This document shows positions 1 to 6,534 of a stretch of DNA of 7,982 nt, one piece after another. A program made the translations under genes and the position numbers. Each line of letters begins with the position of its first letter. Position 1 is the first letter of the stretch. The stretch lies in contig JABMDH010000032.1 in the NCBI GenBank assembly GCA_015904075.1, forward strand, positions 26,945 to 34,926, in the 5' to 3' direction. This DNA comes from Nitrospira sp. Lineage in GTDB: Bacteria; Nitrospirota; Nitrospiria; Nitrospirales; Nitrospiraceae. Below the pieces are notes generated by a model. The model did no database searches, was not told the origin of the DNA, and worked only from the letters and a program-made list of their open reading frames with translations.

Positions 1-2
1 CC

Positions 3-3000
3 CAACTGACGGAATTCCAGGAATTGATGATCACGCGGCGGCTCTATCGGAATGGAGAGAGCGAATATCTCATCAATAAAACTGTGTGCAGACTCAAAGA
101 TATCCGTAGCTTGCTTATCGATACCCGCGCCGGCAGCAAAGGGCACACCGTTATTGCGCAAGGCCAGATCGATCAGATTCTCAATGCGTCGCCGCAAGAT
201 CGGCGCGAACTCATCGAGGAAACCGCCGGCATCATCCGCTACAAGAAGCAAAAGGCCGAGGCATTGCGAAAGCTCGAAGCCACTCAGCAAAACCTGCTCC
301 GCGTCCGCGACATCATTGCGGAAGTGAAGAAACAGCTGAATTCTCTAGAGCGGCAAGCGCGGCAGGCGCGGACCTACCAGACCTTACAACAGGAAGCGCG
401 TGTGATCGAGATTGAATTGCTGACCAGAGAATTTAGGGCGCTCCGCAGCGGACTGCAGGAAGTTGAGACTGAAGTGGCGGGTTTGGATCAACGAGAGGCC
501 GGCATGGCGGCTGAACAGGCGCGGCTGACAGCGAATCTTGAACAGGCGCGGCTCGATGCGATTGCGATGGGCGAGTCGACCGGCAAGATTCGAGAAGAGC
601 AAGCATTGATTGAGCAGCAGCAGGCGCAGGCGCTGACGGCGGCGGAGGTCGAACGGAATCGGAGTCAATTATTCGGTGAACAGCAGGTGCAGGAGTCTGC
701 CGAGTTGGAGGAGTTAGTACGTTCGCATGACGAATTGGCCGCGGCGCTCCAGTCTATCGACCTTTCCTTGAGTTCTGTCCAAGAAGAGATGGAGGCCAAA
801 GAACGTGCGCTTGGCGAACTCGATCGCGACATGGAAGGGCAGATACTTCAGCGGGCGGCAGCTGTGGCAGAAGAAGAGCGGGGGCGCAACGATGTCCTGC
901 AGCTTGCTGTACTCGTAGCGAATTCGGAACAAGGTATTGCGCAGTTGGCGGCGCGTATGCACGAGCTGGCCGGTCGTGAACACGGAATGATATTCGAACG
1001 AGACGGGCTTGAGGCGCAACGGACAGATGTGGTTAGTCGGCATGAGCTGTTGCGACAAGAATATGGGGAAGCAGACCGGTTGATTGCGGATCTTCGGGCC
1101 CAACAGCGCACGGTTCAGGAAGACAGTGCAAGTGTTGTGAGTGAGGTTCAGAAATTGGACCCCCAGATTCTTCGACGGTCGGAAGAGCTGGCTGCGGTGG
1201 ATTCTCGGTTAGAGGCGCTTCAGGGCGTGGTTCGTGAAGAGATGGGCTATGGCCGACAAGGGACTGATGAAAGTACGGCTCTGAAGTCTTGCGCGGGTGT
1301 GCGAGATGCGGTTGCCGAGTGGCTGATGGTTCCGCCCGGGATGGACCGCGCAGTTGAGGCTGTATTGGGAGAGCGCGTCCATGGGTGGTTCGTCGATGAG
1401 CCGTCGGTGGCGTGCCGCGCGATCGGTTTTCTAGAGGAGAAAGCGCTCGGCCGCGGTAGTTTTATTCCCCAGCGGCCGCGATGGGGAAGCGCGCGGGAGA
1501 ACAGCTGGTGGCCGGACATTTCTAGTCAGCCGGGTGTGTTGGGCCGTGCCGTGGATTTGATTCAAGCCGATGCCGATCGTGTGGAAGCACGGGACTGTTT
1601 GTTTGATCGTGTGGTGATTGTCGAATCGCTCGATCGAGCCATTCAGTTATGGGAGCAGCAGTTGTGGAATGCTCCGGACGGCCCGACGCTTGTGACCTTG
1701 GCCGGGGAAGTAGTGGATGCGTCAGGAGTGGTGACAGGTGGCCAGATGCAGGGGAGGCAAGGCCTGCTTGAGCGTCGCCGTGAGGTGATGGATCTTGAGA
1801 GTAAGCGGCACATGCTTGTTGCGGCGCTTGAGCAGGAGAAGGTGCGCCGCGCGGTGTTGCATGAACATGCGCAGTTGTTGGCGCAGGAAGAACGGCGGCT
1901 TGCCGATTCGCTTCGCGTCGCTGAGATGCAAAATCTTTCGCTGCGCAAGGACGAAGAGAATCTCCAGCAAGTGCTTGTCGATCTTGATCTTCGATTGACG
2001 GGGGTGGCAGCAGAAATTAAAACCTGCATCGGTGAACGGCAGCGGTTTGAGCAGGAGTCTCAGTCGATTCAAGCGCAGTTAGTCCAGTGGGTTGCTGAGA
2101 AGACTGAGCGGGACGCAGTGCTGGGAACGGTCCGGGAACGGCTTGACCAAATCGATCGTGATGTTCGGGCCGTTCAAGAGCGGGTCACTGATGCGAGGTT
2201 GGCGGCCGAAGCACTGCGCGGGAAACGAGAGTATGAGCAAGCGAATCGTGAGCGGGTTGCGCAGCAGATCCAGGAATCGGAACATCGCCGTCATATACTG
2301 GGAGCGCATCTGGAAAGCCTGCGTTCTTCGATCGAGCACAGCCGGGCCGAGCAAGCCCGCCAGGAAACGCTGTGCCGGGAATGCGGCGCAGTCGTCGATC
2401 GTGTCAAGGGAGAGCTGGTCGCGGCACAAGAGCGCCAGACTCGGCAGATCGCGGCCTGTCAGGCGCTGGAAAGCAGTCTCGGCGATGTGCGGCTGGAGAT
2501 GTCGGACATCCGTGATGCACGGATGGGGGCGGAAGTCCGTCGCGCGGAACTGCGGACGCAATTGGGGGCCGTCGAAGGGACCTTGTCGGGTACGTATCAG
2601 CTGGATCCGCTGATGATGCTTGCCGAGACTGTGGAATTGTTGGAGGCCGAGGCGCCCGCCCCACGCCCTGATATGGAGCTGAAAGAGCAGCTGCAGCAAC
2701 TTCGAGGCCGTTTGGATCGGATGGGGCCGATCAATCTGGCGGCGATCAGCGAACATCAGGAGCTCGATGAGCGCCATAAGTTCCTCTCAGCGCAGGAGCA
2801 GGATTTGTCGAACTCTATCGGCGCATTGAAAGAGATTATTCAACGGATTCAGCGGACGACAAAAGACATGTTTGTGTCCACGTTCAATGAATTGCAGCAG
2901 AAATTCAGTGAGGTCTTCGGCAAGTTCTTCCCCGGAGGGAGGGCGGAGCTACAGTTGGTCGATGATCCGCCTTCGGAAAACGGTGACGGATCGGGGAATC

Positions 3001-3353
3001 AAGAGCCCGGCATCGATATTGTGGCGCAACCGCCGGGGAAGCGTCTGAAAAGCATTACCATGCTGTCAGGCGGGGAAAAAACCCTCACGGCGATGGCCTT
3101 GCTGTTTGCGAGCTTCCTGATCAGGCCGACGCCGTTTTGCCTGTTGGATGAAATCGACGCGCCGCTGGATGAAGAAAACATCGGCCGGTTTACCGGCGTC
3201 CTGCGGGAATTAGCGCAGAGTGCCCAGTTTCTGGTGATTACCCACAACAAGCGGACGATGGGCATTGCCGATTCCCTCTTCGGCGTGACCATGGAAGAGC
3301 CCGGGGTATCCAAGCTCGTGTCAGTGCGGTTGGGTGACCTGCAACCGGCCTAG
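3..3353 (+). CDS. smc: Chromosome segregation protein SMC, 5'-truncated by the window edge
   Basis: SMC is the ATPase of the bacterial condensin complex (SMC-ScpA-ScpB), which compacts and helps separate chromosomes in the nucleoid. The frame is open from base 3, so the gene begins upstream; 1116 residues are visible. The first residues match the end of the N-terminal ATPase lobe (EYLINK at about 23-28, then the QGQIDQIL stretch and EETAGI). Walker A and the Q-loop are outside the window. A long Glu/Gln/Arg-rich coiled coil follows. A hinge domain spans about residues 430-581 and closes with GEVVDASGVVTGGQ. The returning coiled coil ends at MGPINLAA. The C-terminal ATPase lobe carries the signature LSGGEK (1021-1026), Walker B CLLDEIDAP (Asp1049, Glu1050) and the H-loop His1081. 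Adding ~85 missing residues gives about 1200, normal for SMC. No scpA or scpB is seen nearby. The identification is very secure. Confidence 0.97.
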   Translation, partial: QLTEFQELMITRRLYRNGESEYLINKTVCRLKDIRSLLIDTRAGSKGHTVIAQGQIDQILNASPQDRRELIEETAGIIRYKKQKAEALRKLEATQQNLLRVRDIIAEVKKQLNSLERQARQARTYQTLQQEARVIEIELLTREFRALRSGLQEVETEVAGLDQREAGMAAEQARLTANLEQARLDAIAMGESTGKIREEQALIEQQQAQALTAAEVERNRSQLFGEQQVQESAELEELVRSHDELAAALQSIDLSLSSVQEEMEAKERALGELDRDMEGQILQRAAAVAEEERGRNDVLQLAVLVANSEQGIAQLAARMHELAGREHGMIFERDGLEAQRTDVVSRHELLRQEYGEADRLIADLRAQQRTVQEDSASVVSEVQKLDPQILRRSEELAAVDSRLEALQGVVREEMGYGRQGTDESTALKSCAGVRDAVAEWLMVPPGMDRAVEAVLGERVHGWFVDEPSVACRAIGFLEEKALGRGSFIPQRPRWGSARENSWWPDISSQPGVLGRAVDLIQADADRVEARDCLFDRVVIVESLDRAIQLWEQQLWNAPDGPTLVTLAGEVVDASGVVTGGQMQGRQGLLERRREVMDLESKRHMLVAALEQEKVRRAVLHEHAQLLAQEERRLADSLRVAEMQNLSLRKDEENLQQVLVDLDLRLTGVAAEIKTCIGERQRFEQESQSIQAQLVQWVAEKTERDAVLGTVRERLDQIDRDVRAVQERVTDARLAAEALRGKREYEQANRERVAQQIQESEHRRHILGAHLESLRSSIEHSRAEQARQETLCRECGAVVDRVKGELVAAQERQTRQIAACQALESSLGDVRLEMSDIRDARMGAEVRRAELRTQLGAVEGTLSGTYQLDPLMMLAETVELLEAEAPAPRPDMELKEQLQQLRGRLDRMGPINLAAISEHQELDERHKFLSAQEQDLSNSIGALKEIIQRIQRTTKDMFVSTFNELQQKFSEVFGKFFPGGRAELQLVDDPPSENGDGSGNQEPGIDIVAQPPGKRLKSITMLSGGEKTLTAMALLFASFLIRPTPFCLLDEIDAPLDEENIGRFTGVLRELAQSAQFLVITHNKRTMGIADSLFGVTMEEPGVSKLVSVRLGDLQPA

Positions 3354-3550
3354 CCCGCAGTACTCGAGCATATCTGCTGTAATTACCGATCCGCTGCTGC
3401 ACTACTCCTTCGGTCGGCTGGCTCGACCTTCGGTCTTTCGACGTACTGCACGAGTACACCTCAGAACCTCTGGCTCCCGTGCGCCGCACTCGCGACACAT
3501 TGTCATGAATCATGCGGCTGGCAGTGCACCAAAAGCCGAGTAGTTTAGAG
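3354..3550. other. smc-shc intergenic region, first half: repeat-rich, non-coding
   Basis: No gene is supported here. The sequence contains a 9-bp direct repeat CCTTCGGTC at 3407-3415 and 3427-3435, and a 5-bp stem GGTCG/CGACC at 3412-3416 and 3424-3428. A hairpin-like GTACT-GCACG-AGTAC lies at 3443-3457. A 7-bp inverted pair, GCAGTAC (3357-3363) and GTACTGC (3443-3449), brackets the block. Another 5-bp stem, CGGCT/AGCCG, is at 3515-3519 and 3534-3538. No stem is followed by a T-run, so no rho-independent terminator for smc is apparent. The packing of short repeats resembles a small repeated extragenic element, but whether it recurs elsewhere in the genome cannot be seen from here. Confidence 0.45.
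3357..3449. repeat. Candidate small repeated/structured extragenic element bounded by a 7-bp inverted repeat
   Basis: GCAGTAC at 3357-3363 is the exact reverse complement of GTACTGC at 3443-3449. Inside are the two CCTTCGGTC copies, 20 bp apart, and a GGTCG/CGACC stem. The hexamer CTGCAC also occurs twice, at 3397-3402 and 3446-3451. The element lies just after the smc stop codon, where repetitive extragenic elements often sit. This is only a structural resemblance; a 7-bp inverted pair over 93 bp can arise by chance. Confidence 0.3.
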
Positions 3551-3569
3551 GACTTCACGGCCCGACCGC

Positions 3570-3598
3570 TTGACTCCATTTAGAACCTCTGTTATAAG
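3570..3598 (+). promoter_or_regulatory. Predicted sigma70-type promoter for shc-mla operon
   Basis: A -35 element TTGACT (3570-3575) is followed, after exactly 17 bp, by a -10 element TATAAG (3593-3598). Each matches the consensus (TTGACA, TATAAT) at five of six positions, and the spacing is optimal. The predicted transcription start is near 3605, giving a leader of about 108 nt before the shc start at 3713. It is the best promoter-like sequence in the window and stands out from the GC-rich surroundings. It is the natural promoter for shc and, through the tight downstream spacing, probably for mlaEFDC. Confidence 0.7.
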
Positions 3599-3600
3599 CC

Positions 3601-3632
3601 ATCGGATAGGCTGGGTGTATTTCTATGCCGAT
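3601..3632 (+). promoter_or_regulatory. Hairpin at the 5' end of the shc leader
   Basis: ATCGG (3601-3605) pairs with CCGAT (3628-3632), and ATAG (3606-3609) pairs with CTAT (3623-3626). One bulged G (3627) separates the two helices and the loop is 13 nt. The 9-bp stem lies at or just after the predicted transcription start, where a 5' hairpin could protect the message from decay. A competing 7-bp pairing (3631-3637 with 3659-3665, one G-U) uses the last two bases of this stem, so two alternative folds are possible. No known riboswitch class is recognised. Confidence 0.35.
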
Positions 3633-3712
3633 AGACGTCTTGTCGTCGGAAGTATCGCCGTCTGTCGTGTGCAGTATATTGTTCAGCCTGATAGCTCAAC
3701 TCGGGAAAATTC

Positions 3713-5668
3713 ATGAACCTTATCAGAACGTTGCTCAGCCGTCTTTCTGAGAGCCTGCTCTCGAACGGCTCTGAAAAATTCAGATCTGCTGCCGAGTATG
3801 CCCCCGCGTCACTGCTTCGGCTTGTTTCGGATAAGCCGGTAGGACTGCCGTCGCTGGACCCTGCAGTCCGCCGCCCTGCTGCCGGTCACACCGCCACTCA
3901 GCCTGATGCAATCGATGATGCGATCAGACGAAGCCAATCCTGGTTCCTCAGTCAGCAACATGCCGAGGGGTACTGGGTTGCGGAGCTCGAAGCGGATACG
4001 ACACTGACCTCCGAGTACGTGATGCTTCGCCGGTTCCTCGACCGCGTTGATGTCGATCGTCAACAGAAAGCGGTTCATTACCTGAAGTCGATGCAGCTGC
4101 CTGACGGCGGCTGGCCGATTTATTACGGAGGGCCGTCGGAGATCAGCGCGTCGGTCAAGGCGTATTTTGCGCTTAAGCTCAGCGGCGTATCGGCAGACGA
4201 GCCGTTCATGGTCCGGGCGAAAGAGCGCATTCTGGCGATGGGCGGTGTCGTCCAAGCCAATGTATTCACGAAAATCGCGCTGGCGCTGTTCGATCAGTAT
4301 GATTGGGAAGGTGTCCCCCACATGCCGGTCGAGATCATGCTCCTGCCGAAACGGTTCTATTTCAGTATCTACGCCATTTCGTACTGGTCTCGCGCCGTCC
4401 TCATCCCCTTACTCATTGTATTTGCGCATCGGCCTGTATGCCGGATCCCTCGCGAACAAGGGGTTGATGAACTGTATCACGAGCCGCGTGAAGAGATTCG
4501 CTATTGGAAATATCCGCCGTTCAACAAGGATCAACATTGGTTCACGCCCCACAACCTGTTCGTCGGGCTTGATGCCCTCTTGAAGATCTACGACCGGATG
4601 CCGATGCGGATATTGCGCGAGAAGGCGCTGCAAAAGGCGTCAACCTGGATGCTGGAGCATCTCAAGGGATCAGGCGGGCTCGGCGCCATCTATCCGGCGA
4701 TGGCCAACTCGATCATGGCCCTGCAATGCCTCGGGTACAGTGCGGACGATCCTTTGGTCGTGAAGGCATTGCGAGAAATCGAAGACTTGGAAGTGTATGA
4801 CTCCGTACAGCTCGACGATCGGTGTGTTCCCACCGTCCATCTGCAGCCCTGTTTCTCCCCGATTTGGGATACGGCGCTTCTGCTCAATGCGCTGATCGAA
4901 GCGGGAATGCCTCAGGATCATCTTGCACTGCAGAAGGCTGGGGCGTATCTCATGTCCCGGCAAGCCAAGAAGGTAGGTGATTGGGTCGTGTCTTCGCCGA
5001 CAGCCAAGCCAGGCGGCTGGTATTTCCAGTTTGAGAACGAGCTGTATCCGGACGTGGACGACTCCGCCGTCGTGCTCATGGCATTGTCAAAATTGAAAAT
5101 GCCACAGGCGGCTGAACTGGAAGACTCTCTTCGTCGCGGCATGCAGTGGGTGGTTGCCATGCAGGGGTCTGATGGCGGCTGGGGCGCATACGACAAGGAC
5201 AACAACCGGGTCGTCTTCAACTACATTCCTTTTGCGGACCACCACGCGTTGCTCGATCCCAGCACATCCGACCTGGCGGGGCGGTGTTTGGAAATGCTGG
5301 CTGCGTTGGGTTACGACCGGACACATCCTGCCGTCGCTCCGGCCCTGGCTTTTCTGAAGAAAGAGCAGGAAGCGGATGGGAGTTGGTATGGCCGGTGGGG
5401 CGTCAATTATATCTATGGTACGTGGTCTGTCTTGGCCGGGCTTCGGGTGATTGGCGAAGATCTCTCGGCTCCGTACATCCGCCGTGCCGTTTCCTGGTTG
5501 GAGTCCAAGAAGAACCCCGACGGAGGCTGGGGTGAGTCCTGTCTGTCGTATGCGGAGGCTGAGCACAGCGGCAAAGGAGACAGCACTCCGTCACAAACTG
5601 CCTGGGCGTTGATGGGCTTGATGTCAGCCGCAGACGGCGGCGACGCTGGATGGCAAGTTGATCGATGA
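3713..5668 (+). CDS. shc: Squalene-hopene cyclase, C-terminally truncated
   Basis: Squalene-hopene cyclase folds linear squalene into pentacyclic hopene/hopanol, the committed step to hopanoids, as a monotopic enzyme on the cytoplasmic membrane. The 651-residue product has the catalytic acid motif DVDD at 447-450 (second Asp449 equivalent to Asp376 of the Alicyclobacillus enzyme). It also has SPIWDTAL (382-389), YFQFEN (437-442), GRWGVNYIYGT (560-570) and STPSQTAWAL (624-633). QW-type repeats lie near 70-88, 118-134, 477-490, 545-558 and 591-606. GLGAIYPAMAN (322-332) resembles proteobacterial HpnF-type cyclases rather than the Alicyclobacillus QPP version. The first ~65 residues are an extension before the usual start of homology. 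The protein stops 15 residues after TAWALMGL. Family members continue ~50-60 residues further, with the last QW repeat and a GTGFPG-type segment carrying aromatic active-site residues. ATG 3713 is preceded only by a weak CGGGA. The stop overlaps mlaE by 4 bp. The family is certain; activity is doubtful. Confidence 0.93.
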   Translation: MNLIRTLLSRLSESLLSNGSEKFRSAAEYAPASLLRLVSDKPVGLPSLDPAVRRPAAGHTATQPDAIDDAIRRSQSWFLSQQHAEGYWVAELEADTTLTSEYVMLRRFLDRVDVDRQQKAVHYLKSMQLPDGGWPIYYGGPSEISASVKAYFALKLSGVSADEPFMVRAKERILAMGGVVQANVFTKIALALFDQYDWEGVPHMPVEIMLLPKRFYFSIYAISYWSRAVLIPLLIVFAHRPVCRIPREQGVDELYHEPREEIRYWKYPPFNKDQHWFTPHNLFVGLDALLKIYDRMPMRILREKALQKASTWMLEHLKGSGGLGAIYPAMANSIMALQCLGYSADDPLVVKALREIEDLEVYDSVQLDDRCVPTVHLQPCFSPIWDTALLLNALIEAGMPQDHLALQKAGAYLMSRQAKKVGDWVVSSPTAKPGGWYFQFENELYPDVDDSAVVLMALSKLKMPQAAELEDSLRRGMQWVVAMQGSDGGWGAYDKDNNRVVFNYIPFADHHALLDPSTSDLAGRCLEMLAALGYDRTHPAVAPALAFLKKEQEADGSWYGRWGVNYIYGTWSVLAGLRVIGEDLSAPYIRRAVSWLESKKNPDGGWGESCLSYAEAEHSGKGDSTPSQTAWALMGLMSAADGGDAGWQVDR

Positions 5669-6438
5669 TGATAAAGATGCTCGAACGAATCGGCCAAGGG
5701 GTTCTGGCCCATGTGGGCGAAATGGGCCGGATGCTGATCTTTGTCGTCTCATCCTTTGCCTGGCTTCTGCGCCCGCCGTTGCGGGCGGATCAGATCGTCA
5801 AGCAGGTGCATTTTATCGGTTATAAATCCACGTTTGTCGTGGTGCTCACGGCGGGTTTCACGGGTATGGTGTTGGCTCTCCAGGGGTATTACACGCTCAG
5901 GAAGTTCGGATCCGAGGGATTGTTGGGGTCAGCCGTCGCCCTCAGTATGATCCGCGAGCTCGGACCGGTGCTTGCGGCGCTCATGGTGACGGCCCGAGCG
6001 GGGTCGGCGATGACGGCAGAAATCGGAATCATGCGCATCACAGAGCAGATCGATGCGCTCGATACCATGGCGATCAATCCGCTCCAATATCTGATCGCTC
6101 CGAAACTCGTCGCCGGGTTGATCGGCGTTCCGCTGTTGGTTGCGATCTTCGATGTGGTGGGTATTTATGGCGGCCATCTCGTGGGTGTGGAACTGTTGGG
6201 TGTGAATGCGGGATCGTACTGGAATTCCATCGAGTCGTCGGTGGAGTGGAAAGATGTGTATGGAGGCATTCTCAAATCCATCAGTTTTGGCCTGATTGTG
6301 AGCTGGGTCTGCTGCTACAAAGGGTTCTACACCCGTATGAGCGCCGAAGGATTGGGTACTGCGACGACGGAGGCGGTTGTGTTATCGTCGGTCCTCATTC
6401 TCGTGTGGGATTATTTCTTGACGTCGGTACTGCTCTAA
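5665..6438 (+). CDS. mlaE: MlaE-type ABC lipid transporter permease
   Basis: MlaE is the inner-membrane permease of the Mla phospholipid transport complex and works as a dimer with MlaF, MlaB and the MlaD hexamer. The 257-residue length matches the E. coli protein (about 260). The family core is present: GMVLALQGYY (67-76), RELGPVLAALMVTARAGSAM (97-116), then TAEIG, and TEQIDALDTMAINP (126-139). There is an amphipathic N-terminal segment (about 20-36) and hydrophobic membrane segments around 55-75, 146-172, 200-217 and 236-257. ATG 5665 overlaps the shc stop as ATGA, which points to translational coupling. ATG 5668 is an equally possible start, and no good Shine-Dalgarno sequence precedes either. 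An intact N-terminus shows that whatever removed the shc 3' end left mlaE whole. The identification is secure. Confidence 0.95.
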   Translation: MMIKMLERIGQGVLAHVGEMGRMLIFVVSSFAWLLRPPLRADQIVKQVHFIGYKSTFVVVLTAGFTGMVLALQGYYTLRKFGSEGLLGSAVALSMIRELGPVLAALMVTARAGSAMTAEIGIMRITEQIDALDTMAINPLQYLIAPKLVAGLIGVPLLVAIFDVVGIYGGHLVGVELLGVNAGSYWNSIESSVEWKDVYGGILKSISFGLIVSWVCCYKGFYTRMSAEGLGTATTEAVVLSSVLILVWDYFLTSVLL

Positions 6439-6444
6439 GACGGT

Positions 6445-6534
6445 GTGACAGTTCCTCTGGTTCTTTTGGTTTGTCTCGTGCAGAGCGGGAACCAAAGAAA
6501 CCAAACAAGCCAGATCAACCAGATAAACGAGAAT
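6445..6534. repeat. Degenerate 9-bp periodic repeat in inverted arrangement, mlaE-mlaF gap
   Basis: Ten consecutive 9-bp blocks fill this stretch in one phase. The five on the right (6490-6534) fit a consensus AACCARANN. The first two are AACCAAAGA (6490-6498) and AACCAAACA (6499-6507); the last, at 6526-6534, is AACGAGA plus the first two bases of the mlaF ATG. On the left the same unit is readable on the minus strand, for example at 6454-6462 (AACCAGAGG) and 6463-6471 (AACCAAAAG). The outer left and central blocks match less well. The function is unknown. Confidence 0.6.
6458..6503 (+). promoter_or_regulatory. Imperfect inverted repeat able to form an mRNA hairpin between mlaE and mlaF
   Basis: The arm at 6458-6471 (TGGTTCTTTTGGTT) pairs with 6490-6503 (AACCAAAGAAACCA) at 12 of 14 positions. 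One of the two mismatches is a possible G-U pair. The 18-nt loop can form a further CTC/GAG stem (6475-6477 with 6482-6484). The stem is A/T-rich and no T-run follows, so it is not a standard terminator. It could act as a processing or stability element that sets the ratio of mlaE to mlaFDC message. Confidence 0.4.

Noticed and set aside
2079..2777. Long open frames inside smc on both strands (232 codons on minus; 173 codons on plus at 2092-2613)
   Set aside because: They lie wholly within the smc coding region, have Arg/Ser/His-rich shadow-like translations with no recognisable domain, and the smc frame is clearly the real one.
3515..3538. Terminator for smc from the CGGCT/AGCCG stem
   Set aside because: It is only a 5-bp stem with a 14-nt loop, with no following T-run, and it lies ~160 bp beyond the smc stop.
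3334..3543. 69-codon plus-strand open frame across the smc end and the gap
   Set aside because: It starts inside smc, has no ribosome site, and its translation follows the short DNA repeats. It is more likely non-coding, though similar spurious proteins may be annotated if the DNA is a genomic repeat.
3238..3579. 113-codon minus-strand open frame overlapping the smc 3' end
   Set aside because: It shows no domain and no ribosome site, and most of the frame is antisense to conserved smc sequence or covers the repeat-rich gap.
5600..5760. Frameshift hiding the missing cyclase C-terminus in another frame
   Set aside because: No frame after 5620 reads the last QW repeat or a GTGFPG-like segment; intact mlaE coding begins at 5665.
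6458..6503. Rho-independent terminator after mlaE
   Set aside because: The stem is A/T-rich and no T-run follows it; mlaF must also be expressed, so read-through is expected.
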